DNA of 64,000 nucleotides from Bin5 sp965218625 (GTDB taxonomy: Bacteria; Chloroflexota; Anaerolineae; Caldilineales; Caldilineaceae), in contig CBDCLG010000013.1 in the NCBI GenBank assembly GCA_965218625.1, forward strand, positions 62,001 to 126,000, given 5' to 3'. The notes beneath the pieces are model-generated. The model was not told where the DNA came from. It worked only from the letters and a program-made list of their open reading frames with translations, and ran no database searches. Of this stretch, positions 54,158 to 60,979 are shown in pieces (the stretch's first letter is position 1; each line of letters opens with the position of its first letter). The position numbers were made by a program, and so were the translations under genes.

Positions 54158-54300
54158 GGGGTGCGCCCAACGCCCGGATGCGCGGCGCACAATGGGGGAA
54201 GACCGGTGACGTTCCTGTGAACCAGTCCGGCGCTGTCCCGCAACGGTAAGGCGAATCCTGGTTCGCCAAGCCCGATAACCCGCCTTTGCAGATGCTCAAG
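54158..54300 (+). ncRNA. Cobalamin riboswitch
   Basis: The conserved B12-box core is clear: GGGGGAAGACCGGTGAC with TTCC following, CTGTCCCGCAACGGTAAG about 40 nt later, and AAGCCCGATAACCCGCC at the 3' side, in the order and spacing of the cobalamin riboswitch family. These elements bind adenosyl- or methylcobalamin in the nascent RNA. The ends given are approximate because P1 was not fully traced. A hairpin terminator lies about 90 nt downstream. No cobalamin gene follows on this strand; the next gene (thuA-like) is convergent. Confidence 0.9.
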
Positions 54301-54387
54301 TGAACGAATTGGCGCAGCAACCGTCAGTTCGCTCGGCCACCTTCGTGGACAAAGGGGGATGAGCGGCAAAGGACCACTGCCCGCTTT

Positions 54388-54412
54388 CCGCCATATGGCG
54401 GATTTTCTTTTT
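54388..54412 (+). terminator. Intrinsic terminator of the riboswitch unit
   Basis: CCGCCATATGGCGG (54388-54401) is a self-complementary hairpin followed directly by ATTTTCTTTTT. It fits the expression platform or end of the riboswitch transcript. Confidence 0.65.
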
Positions 54413-54521
54413 CCCGGCGATCCACCGAAGAGGAGGGTCGCCGTCTTGTTTTTGCATCAGGTACCGTACTGGTCCAAATGGGCAGAAAGTGTCGGGAAGA
54501 AGGAGGTAGGGAGCCGTGCAG

Positions 54522-54546
54522 GCGCCGCTCTGACGGCGCTTGTTTT
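54522..54546 (+). terminator. Second hairpin before the convergent thuA-like gene
   Basis: GCGCCG (54522-54527) and CGGCGC (54534-54539) with a 6-nt loop are followed by TTGTTTT on the plus strand. It would stop plus-strand readthrough into the antisense of the ThuA gene, or serve both directions. Confidence 0.45.
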
Positions 54547-54586
54547 CGATGTCTGTCCAGGCGATCCCCCTTCCCGCTTCCAACCG

Positions 54587-55237
54587 TCAGATTCGTCCCG
54601 CGCACCATTGGATCCCGCGGCTTAGCATTGTGCGAAAGTTCGGGTCGACGTAGGTGAGATTGTCGTGGCCGGACTGCAGGCAGAAGACACGCGAATTCCT
54701 GAACTGGCGGGTCCAACCGAGAACGTGCATGCTGTCGGGATGGTCGGTGGTGAGAAGGACGCGACTGTCCTCACCTGCGCTGGCCATGGAGTAGGTCTCG
54801 TCAAGCATCTGCCAGGAAGCGACGCCGCTCGTGATTGGGTGGCCGGGGTCGGCGACTTCGACGGCGAGTTCCTGCATCATCGAGAAACCGAAGCTGCGGT
54901 CGGGAATGCCGACGAGTTCGCCCCAGAAGGACCAGGGCAGATAGGCGAGAATTGCGTGGTGGAGCAGGAAGATGCCCTGGCCGCTTTGGCCGAGCTGTTC
55001 GAAGACTTCCTGCTCGCCGGTGTCCGGTTCGCCGCGTGGCATATTGTAGAAGAGGAGAACATCGTATTCGTCACGCACCTTTGCCACGTCCTCGACGAAG
55101 TCGTCCTGATGCTGAATGTAGCTGTCCACTTCCGGCATGGCGCGGAAGATGGCGTGGAAGCCGGGCACGTCGAAGCCGTGTCCGCCGGTGATGACGGCAA
55201 CGGTGATCTTGTCGTTGTCGGTGAATTTTGTGCTCAT
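54587..55237 (-). CDS. ThuA-like domain protein
   Basis: A 216-residue class-I glutamine-amidotransferase-fold protein of the ThuA family, which includes proteins of trehalose/sucrose utilisation via 3-keto sugars. The N-terminus has VAVITGGHGFDVPGFHAIF; later features are YDVLLFYNMPRGEP, GQGIFLLHHAILAYLPWSFWGELVG, and the C-terminal SRVFCLQSGHDNLTYVDPNFR with GIQWCAG. There is no catalytic Cys of the amidotransferase type at the expected elbow (FLLHHA), as usual for ThuA. The start ATG at 55237 follows AAGGAGCCCGCGAGC. It ends the minus-strand sugar cluster that begins with the GH51 gene. Confidence 0.9.
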   Translation of the reverse strand: MSTKFTDNDKITVAVITGGHGFDVPGFHAIFRAMPEVDSYIQHQDDFVEDVAKVRDEYDVLLFYNMPRGEPDTGEQEVFEQLGQSGQGIFLLHHAILAYLPWSFWGELVGIPDRSFGFSMMQELAVEVADPGHPITSGVASWQMLDETYSMASAGEDSRVLLTTDHPDSMHVLGWTRQFRNSRVFCLQSGHDNLTYVDPNFRTMLSRGIQWCAGRI

Positions 55238-55253
55238 GCTCGCGGGCTCCTTT

Positions 55254-56213
55254 CTATTGCCAGGTGAAAACTGTGCCCAGCAGGTCGTTTGGCCGGTCGC
55301 GCAGGGTGTCGTAGATCCGCTTTGCGTCCTCGGCGGCTACCACGTCCTGCAGCAGGGGCGAAAGATTGACCAGTCCTCGTCCAACCAGGCGGCAGATGTC
55401 TTCGAGGTCATCGCGGTAGAAATGGCTGTTCTGCTTGATTGTAATGAGCCGGAGCTGGCCCAGGTTGAAAGTATAGCTCACTGTACCGCGCCCGGCAATG
55501 AAGAGGACCTGGCCGCCATTGCGGACGGCCCTGATCAGTTGATCCTCCATTCCCGAAACGCCGGCAAAATCGAGAACGGTGTCGTAGCCCGCGTCGGTGA
55601 TGTTATCGGCCCAGCCGGACCCGGCCACGCAAAAGGCTTCTTCGGCAGCGTTGATGCGTCGGGCGATGGCGAGTCTTCTTTCATCGACGTCGCAGATTGC
55701 AGCTCGTGCGCCCGCCAGGGAGGCCAGCTGAGCCGCGATCTGTCCCACGCAGCCGGCGCCCACAACCAGCGTGCGCTCGCCCATCTTCAAGGCGGCGTTG
55801 CGACAGGTATTGAGCGCCACCGCGGCCATACCGAACAGGGCCGCCTGCTTCAGGCCAACCGAGTCTGGGAGCTTGACGAGAAGGTCATCTTCCGCGACGA
55901 TGATCTGCTCGAGGTGGCCGCCGGTTTGAGCTCCCACGAAGATCAGATCCCCAACCGTCAATTGGGATACGTCCGGCCCTGCCTCGAGGATGCGTCCGAC
56001 CGTTTGGTAGCCGTATGGCTGGGGTAGTTTCGCGTCGGGCGGCGCGTAGTTGCCCTTTAGCAACTGGTTGCGCTCGGTGCCGTTTGTAATGCCGGAGTAG
56101 AGGGTCTGGACCTTGACCTGATTCCCGATCGGCGCTGCAGGGCCGGGCCAATCGTCGACGAATACTTTCTCCCTGGTCTGCCCATCTTTTCGTCTGACGA
56201 CGAGCGCTCTCAC
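55254..56213 (-). CDS. Zinc-type MDR alcohol/sugar dehydrogenase
   Basis: Medium-chain dehydrogenase/reductase of 319 residues. The GroES-like N-terminal domain includes TLYSGITNGTERNQLLKGNY and PQPYGYQTVGRILEAGPDV; the Rossmann domain has LVVGAGCVGQIAAQLA (GxGxxG, near residue 153) and AAICDVDERRLAIAR. The usual first catalytic-zinc Cys is replaced here (SGITNGTE), which also occurs in the partner MDR at 57097, so zinc catalysis is uncertain. It lies 17 bp after the start-side of thuA and 15 bp downstream of the TIM-barrel gene. The substrate is probably a sugar or cyclitol by context. Confidence 0.85.
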   Translation of the reverse strand: MRALVVRRKDGQTREKVFVDDWPGPAAPIGNQVKVQTLYSGITNGTERNQLLKGNYAPPDAKLPQPYGYQTVGRILEAGPDVSQLTVGDLIFVGAQTGGHLEQIIVAEDDLLVKLPDSVGLKQAALFGMAAVALNTCRNAALKMGERTLVVGAGCVGQIAAQLASLAGARAAICDVDERRLAIARRINAAEEAFCVAGSGWADNITDAGYDTVLDFAGVSGMEDQLIRAVRNGGQVLFIAGRGTVSYTFNLGQLRLITIKQNSHFYRDDLEDICRLVGRGLVNLSPLLQDVVAAEDAKRIYDTLRDRPNDLLGTVFTWQ

Positions 56214-56227
56214 GAAGAACTGTCTCC

Positions 56228-57100
56228 TTAGGGCGATACTCTGAAACTTCGTTGTGAACTCTTGCCGCGACCTTGTTCAGCCTCGTCGAGTGCCTGGGAG
56301 AGCGTGCGGTAGGAAAGTGCGGCGGCGGCCACGGGATCGTATGCGGGGGCGCCAAAAACCTGCCCGCTGACTTCCACCGTAATGTAGCCATCATAGCCGG
56401 AGACTTTCAGCTGCCGCAAGTAGCCGGCATAGTCCAAGGTGCCTTCGCCAGGCAGGAGGAAGGCAAAATCAGGCGGGCGCCCGCGCACATCCTTGACGTG
56501 GACGCCTGCCGCGTGGGGGACCAGCTGCTCGATTGCGTGGGGCAGCGGGATGTCGATCAGCTCGAAGTGGCTGTAGTCGAAGTTGAGCTTGAGGGAAGGT
56601 AGATTTACGGCCTCCAGCAGCCAGAGCATCCGTTGCGGCGCGTGAACCAGGCCGCCAACATGGGCCTCGGCTGCGAAGACGCCGCCGCATTGGGCGGATA
56701 CTGCCGTCCAGTCGCCTACTCGATCTGCGAGCATGGTACGCTCGCGCTCCCAGTCGCGGGTGCGTCCTCCGAGGGTGCTGGTCAGGACGGGGTTGTCGAG
56801 ACCCAACTCTGCGGCGAGTGCGAAGGTTCGGCGCAGCTGCTCGAGATTCGCCTGATGCTTGCCGGCATCCGGTTCGTGCACGGAGATCCCGGAAAGCATG
56901 AGGGTGTCGAATTCCAGGTCCAGGTCGAGGGCGCGTAAGCGAAGGTCATTGCGCTGCGCGGCGTCAAGCTGGTCGGGGGCGGTCGGGTAGCCGGGCGTGA
57001 CACAGAGCTCCAAGCCGTCGTAGCCTATCGCTGCGACCTGGCGGAGCATGGCCGGGTACGGGGTATGGGGCATTCCGTAGTTGCCGTAAGCAGTTTTCAC
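56228..57100 (-). CDS. Sugar phosphate isomerase/epimerase-like TIM-barrel protein
   Basis: Xylose-isomerase-like TIM barrel (AP endonuclease family 2 fold), 290 residues. The true start is the GTG at 57100, whose GTGA overlaps the TGA of the upstream MDR gene by 4 bp, a classic coupled start; the longer frame to 57313 reads through that gene. Features are VKTAYGNYGMPHTPYP, YDGLELCVTPGYP, the metal-site type residues in FAAEAHVGGLVHAP (Glu/His), LNFDYSHFELID (Asp/His), GVHVKDVRGR (His/Asp) and GYITVEVSGQVFG (Glu) near 255. These match the four-ligand site of 3-keto sugar and inosose isomerases or epimerases. The substrate remains open. Confidence 0.88.
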   Translation of the reverse strand: MKTAYGNYGMPHTPYPAMLRQVAAIGYDGLELCVTPGYPTAPDQLDAAQRNDLRLRALDLDLEFDTLMLSGISVHEPDAGKHQANLEQLRRTFALAAELGLDNPVLTSTLGGRTRDWERERTMLADRVGDWTAVSAQCGGVFAAEAHVGGLVHAPQRMLWLLEAVNLPSLKLNFDYSHFELIDIPLPHAIEQLVPHAAGVHVKDVRGRPPDFAFLLPGEGTLDYAGYLRQLKVSGYDGYITVEVSGQVFGAPAYDPVAAAALSYRTLSQALDEAEQGRGKSSQRSFRVSP

Positions 57101-58119
57101 TGTTCGTCGGTCCAGTCGAAGAGAACGCCCATATGGGTGTCGGGATGCTGCTGGAGAGCGCCGTAAGCCTCGGGCGCGGTGGCAGGTCTGTAGACGTGGG
57201 TAAGAAGAGGGGCAGTGCAGAGCTTGTCTTGTTGCATGAGGCGGAAGATTATCTCTGCGTTGCGGGCCATGGAATGCTTCTGGTACGGGCCGTGGTTTCG
57301 AGGATATCGCCATTCGTGGGCGCCGCGCAGCATCACCGATCCGCCGCGCCAGAGGTGAACGTGGTTGAGGAAGGGGGTCAGATCGGTCCCGTGGCCTTTG
57401 CGAGGCGAGCCGAGAAGGACGACGATGCCCTCGCCGTCGCGGCCTGTCAATGAGACAGCAAGTTCGGCCGCCTGGGCAGCGCCCGACGCTTCCACTACGA
57501 CATCCACGCCGCGGTCATTTGTCATGGCCATCAATGCGTTCTGGACGTCGTCCTCGGCGGCGTCAATCGTCTGTGAAATGCCGCAGTCACGGGCAGCGGC
57601 CAGGCGGGCGGCGTTCAGGTCGATGGCGATCACCTCGGCTCCGGCCAGATGCAGGAGTTGCGCGGCCAGGTTACCGACCAACCCCATGCCGATGACGGCA
57701 GCGCGGTCTCCCAGCTCAACCTGACCGACTCGCACGGCTGTCATTCCGACCATCGCAAGGCCGACCAGAGCGGCTTCTCTGGGGTTCACGCCTTCAGGTA
57801 CACGGACGCGAAATGCCGCGGCCGCGGCGTGGCTCGCATGGGGCGCGTGGCTGAAGACCAGGTCACCGACTCGTATGTCGGTCACATCGTCACCCGCGGC
57901 AATGACTTTGCCGATGGCCCTGTTGCCGGGGATGAAGGGATATTCGACCTGCTGCAGCCCGGTCAGCTTGGCCAATTCGGTGCCGGCGCTGACCAAGGTG
58001 AACTGGTTGCGGAGCAGAACATCGTCGCGACCCAGGTCGAATTGCGCCTGGGAAGACTCCAGAGCCACAAGGCCTACATCTGAAAAGACGATCTGCTGAA
58101 CATCGAATTCGTAAGCCAT
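57097..58119 (-). CDS. Zinc-type MDR alcohol/sugar dehydrogenase
   Basis: A 340-residue MDR protein. It has a GroES-like domain with FTLVSAGTELAKLTGLQQ and YPFIPGNRAIGKVIAAGDDV, then the Rossmann motif AVIGMGLVGNLAAQLLHLAG (near residue 142) and VIAIDLNAARLAAARD. It resembles the MDR at 55254 in architecture and in lacking the canonical catalytic Cys after the first strand block (SAGTE). HEWRYPRNHGPYQ near 288 is a distinctive insert. It is translationally coupled to the downstream TIM-barrel gene by a 4-bp overlap. The pair of MDRs flanking that gene suggests consecutive oxidation or reduction of one sugar. Confidence 0.86.
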   Translation of the reverse strand: MAYEFDVQQIVFSDVGLVALESSQAQFDLGRDDVLLRNQFTLVSAGTELAKLTGLQQVEYPFIPGNRAIGKVIAAGDDVTDIRVGDLVFSHAPHASHAAAAAFRVRVPEGVNPREAALVGLAMVGMTAVRVGQVELGDRAAVIGMGLVGNLAAQLLHLAGAEVIAIDLNAARLAAARDCGISQTIDAAEDDVQNALMAMTNDRGVDVVVEASGAAQAAELAVSLTGRDGEGIVVLLGSPRKGHGTDLTPFLNHVHLWRGGSVMLRGAHEWRYPRNHGPYQKHSMARNAEIIFRLMQQDKLCTAPLLTHVYRPATAPEAYGALQQHPDTHMGVLFDWTDEQ

Positions 58120-58171
58120 CGGTGCCGGACTCGCTCCTGGTGAAGTTACCTGACAGTTTTAAGAACCACGA

Positions 58172-59773
58172 TCAGACCTTGACTTCTGATTCGCTGCGCG
58201 CACGCGCCTGGCGATCCAGGTCGGTTTGCGCCTGCTGCGAAGCAGTGCCTGCAAGCGGATAGGCCCAACGTCCCTGAAAGTGAACGGCGGTCACAGACCG
58301 GGCGGGAAGGGGCAAGCGGCAGCGTCCCATTTGAGGCATCTCAACGTCGGCAGGGACTGGGCTGACCGCGTTGGGATTCTCGGGTGTATTTTCGGCTCGA
58401 ATGTCGGGGGCGGACAGGCGTTCGGATGAGACGGCGGTTGGCGAGAACGCGCCGGGCAGCCGGAGTTGCGCCTGTATGTTCGTCGACAGGTCGCGGTTAA
58501 CGATGGTGACGAAGAGTCCGTCGTTTGATGCGGTGGCGGAGGCTGACAGTGCCGGTTGATCTGTCCCGGCGGTGCTAGGAAGTACTGGCGTGCTGGACAG
58601 TTCGCAGTCCAAAAGGATGCCGTTGCGGTGGGGCATGAAAATCCTGTAAACATGGTATGTGGGCGTTTTGATGGCCGCCGGCCCGCAGGTGTGGAGGAGA
58701 CACTGGAGCGCGTTGACGGTCATCGACATGTTTGCCATCTGGAGCGTGCCGGCGAAGTTGTGAAAGAGATGAAAGCCGGAGGCGGTGAAGAGGGCGTCGC
58801 GCAGGGTGTTGGCCTGGTGGAACTGATTGGTGATCCAGACGCCTTTGTACCAGGTCCCCCACTCGCCCAACGCGAGGCCAATGGGGTGGCGCGCGGCGCT
58901 ATAGGCACTGACCAGAGCGGAGGCGCGCCGCAGCTCGGCCTCTAGGATGTCCAACTCACTGAGAAGGCGGTAGTGATCTTCGTCAGGAAAGTCGCGGTCT
59001 GTCAGATTGCGGCCCTGGTAGATGTGGTCGGAAATGTAGTCGACCATGTGGAGCATGTTTGGCGTCTGCTTCATGCCGGCGAGGAAGTCTGCGTCCCAGT
59101 CGCGGTAGAGGAGGCATGATCCGCATGCGATCAGCTTGACTGCGGAGGCCTTGTCGCGGTCGCCCGTACCCAGCATGCGCAGTTTGTTGGAGTAGCGGCG
59201 GTAGGCGGCCACGTAATCCTGGGCGCGGAACTGGCCGCCTGAGTGCCAGCTCTCGTTGCCGACGTCCCACAGGCCGACGCGCCAAGCGTGCTCCTGACCA
59301 TTGGCCTGCCGCAGCCGCACGATTTCACTGTCACGATCGGAGTTGCAGTATTCGACCCAGTCGCGCGCCTCCTGGACGGTGCCGCTGGCGACATTCAGCA
59401 CAAGGTAGGGTTCGGTATTGATCGACGAACAGAAACGCATGTATTCGTGGGTACCGAAGGCGTTGCTCTCGGGGATGCCCCACTCGATGTTGTAGCGAAA
59501 GGGGCGTTCCTGGGGCGGGCCGATTCCGTCGCGCCAGTGGTAGTACTCGGCCCAGTTGCCGCCGGGCCAGCGGACTGCCGGCAGGGACAGCTCCGAGAGG
59601 GCTTCAAGCGTATCGCGGCGGAGGCCGTCATCGTTGGGGATGTCGGAGTCCGGGCCGACCCAGATGCCATCGTAGATGCAGCGGCCAAAGTGCTCGGCAA
59701 AGCTGCTATAGAGATAGGGGCTGACCGACGGCGCGCCCGGGCGCGGGGTCAGTCTGATCACAGGAACTGTCAT
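58172..59773 (-). CDS. Alpha-L-arabinofuranosidase (GH51)
   Basis: A 533-residue glycoside hydrolase that removes terminal alpha-L-arabinofuranosyl groups from arabinan- or arabinoxylan-type oligosaccharides. The GH51 signatures are FAEHFGRCIYDGIWVG at the N-terminus, VRWPGGNWAEYYHWRDGIGP, the acid/base Glu in LWDVGNESWHSGG (near residue 175) and the nucleophile Glu in LALGEWGTWYKG (near 302). The C-terminal beta-sandwich runs from about 400 with FVTIVNRDLSTN. No signal peptide is seen, so it is probably cytoplasmic, as many GH51 enzymes are. It heads the minus-strand sugar cluster and is divergent from the HEAT-repeat gene. Confidence 0.94.
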   Translation of the reverse strand: MTVPVIRLTPRPGAPSVSPYLYSSFAEHFGRCIYDGIWVGPDSDIPNDDGLRRDTLEALSELSLPAVRWPGGNWAEYYHWRDGIGPPQERPFRYNIEWGIPESNAFGTHEYMRFCSSINTEPYLVLNVASGTVQEARDWVEYCNSDRDSEIVRLRQANGQEHAWRVGLWDVGNESWHSGGQFRAQDYVAAYRRYSNKLRMLGTGDRDKASAVKLIACGSCLLYRDWDADFLAGMKQTPNMLHMVDYISDHIYQGRNLTDRDFPDEDHYRLLSELDILEAELRRASALVSAYSAARHPIGLALGEWGTWYKGVWITNQFHQANTLRDALFTASGFHLFHNFAGTLQMANMSMTVNALQCLLHTCGPAAIKTPTYHVYRIFMPHRNGILLDCELSSTPVLPSTAGTDQPALSASATASNDGLFVTIVNRDLSTNIQAQLRLPGAFSPTAVSSERLSAPDIRAENTPENPNAVSPVPADVEMPQMGRCRLPLPARSVTAVHFQGRWAYPLAGTASQQAQTDLDRQARARSESEVKV

Positions 59774-59834
59774 GGCCGCACTGGATTGGGGAGTCGGAGT
59801 CGGTGTGCCCTGGCCCGCTGTGATCCTGACATTG

Positions 59835-59863
59835 TTGCGTATTGCCTTTGGCTTGGCTATAAC
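59835..59863 (+). promoter_or_regulatory. Candidate promoter for the HEAT-repeat gene
   Basis: TTGCGT at 59835-59840, a 17-bp spacer and TATAAC at 59858-59863 (5 of 6 to TATAAT). It lies 85 bp upstream of the ATG at 59948. The -35 is weak but matches a similar hexamer upstream of the second ABC operon. Confidence 0.4.
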
Positions 59864-59947
59864 TGGTGGTGACGGGTGAGGATCCTTAACCGCACTTCAC
59901 ATCTGCCCAGCATGCCACGTTCAAACGTAAGGGGCAAGGAAGCCAGA

Positions 59948-60877
59948 ATGAGCAAAAAAGGCAACACGAACGAGGCCAGCTCCTGGCAAAAGGCATTCGT
60001 CGCCGCGCTCAGGCAGGAGGACCTGGACGGTCTCTTCTCGGTCCTGGAGGCGCAGAAGACGGCACACGCCGGAACGCCGCGCCAAGCGGTCAAGCTGAAG
60101 GCGGCGAAGCTCATCGAAGGGCATTACGACAGTTCATTCGCTTCGCTTTACGAAACTGCCGTAGCATTTGCGCGATCAGAAAACGAAGGCGCCCAGCAGA
60201 TCGGCCTTGTGCTCCTGGGGCCATTGTACGAGCGCAACCGGGCCGATGTGAAGGAGATCGTATTGCAGCTGGTCGACAGCGAGAATTGGGAGGTTAGGGA
60301 GTGGGCGGCCAGCGCGCTGAGACGGATTATCGTCGAAGAGTTTTCCGCGATTTTTCCGACGCTCAAGGAGTGGGCGGGCCACGAATCGCCCAACGTACGG
60401 CGGGCGGTCGCCGTTGCAAGCGCATGGGCCGCCAAAGACCTGACGGAAGAAAGGCGCCGCCTCCTGCTGGATATTCTTGCACCGCTCATGGAGGACGACG
60501 ATTCGTATGTCAGAAAGAACATGGGCGCGTATGCCATCGGCGACAGTTTTCTCAAAGTTCAACCCAAGCTGGTCGCGGAATGGTTGGGGCTGGCGAGCGC
60601 CAACGAACGCGCACAGTGGAACGTGGCTATGGCGTTATCCTCGGCTGAGGCGGCAAAGCAGTTCGATCTGCTGATTGAGGTACTCTGGAAGGTGGCCGCG
60701 GACAAGCGTCCTGTTGTACGCAGAGCAACGTACAGAGCCGTTAACAACATTGCCAAACGGTTACCTGAGAAGATAGTTCCCCTGGTGGCGTCCTGGAAGA
60801 CCGATTCTCTACGATCTCATGTGTACATGCGGGTCTGGCCCAAATTGGGAAACTGGGAGAATCAAGCGCGTTCTTAG
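59948..60877 (+). CDS. HEAT-repeat protein, DNA alkylation repair-like
   Basis: A 309-residue all-helical protein. The ATG at 59948 (MSKKGNTNEASSWQKAF) follows AAGGAAGCCAG; an upstream frame from 59876 adds a basic leader. Helical repeats of about 35-40 residues are seen at SENEGAQQIGLVLLGPLYERN, VDSENWEVREWAASALRRII, ESPNVRRAVAVASAWAA, DDDSYVRKNMGAYAIGD and DKRPVVRRATYRAVNNIAKRL. This alternation and the VREWAA pattern are typical of the AlkC/AlkD HEAT-like family that excises alkylated bases. Catalytic residues of AlkD could not be assigned, so a scaffolding role is also possible. It is flanked by glycosidase genes on the opposite strand. Confidence 0.78.
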   Translation: MSKKGNTNEASSWQKAFVAALRQEDLDGLFSVLEAQKTAHAGTPRQAVKLKAAKLIEGHYDSSFASLYETAVAFARSENEGAQQIGLVLLGPLYERNRADVKEIVLQLVDSENWEVREWAASALRRIIVEEFSAIFPTLKEWAGHESPNVRRAVAVASAWAAKDLTEERRRLLLDILAPLMEDDDSYVRKNMGAYAIGDSFLKVQPKLVAEWLGLASANERAQWNVAMALSSAEAAKQFDLLIEVLWKVAADKRPVVRRATYRAVNNIAKRLPEKIVPLVASWKTDSLRSHVYMRVWPKLGNWENQARS

Positions 60878-60979
60878 GCGCGTTAAGTACAGTCCCGCCC
60901 GGAAGGTCAGACCAGGTAGTCGCCGGTTGCCGTCTGCACGTTTAAGCGCAGGCACGGCGATTCGATTCCTGATTCGATT

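Noticed and set aside
54359..54625. 88-codon plus-strand frame just after the riboswitch, as a possible B12-regulated gene
   Set aside because: It contains the terminator hairpin, resembles no cobalamin protein and runs into the antisense of the thuA-like gene.
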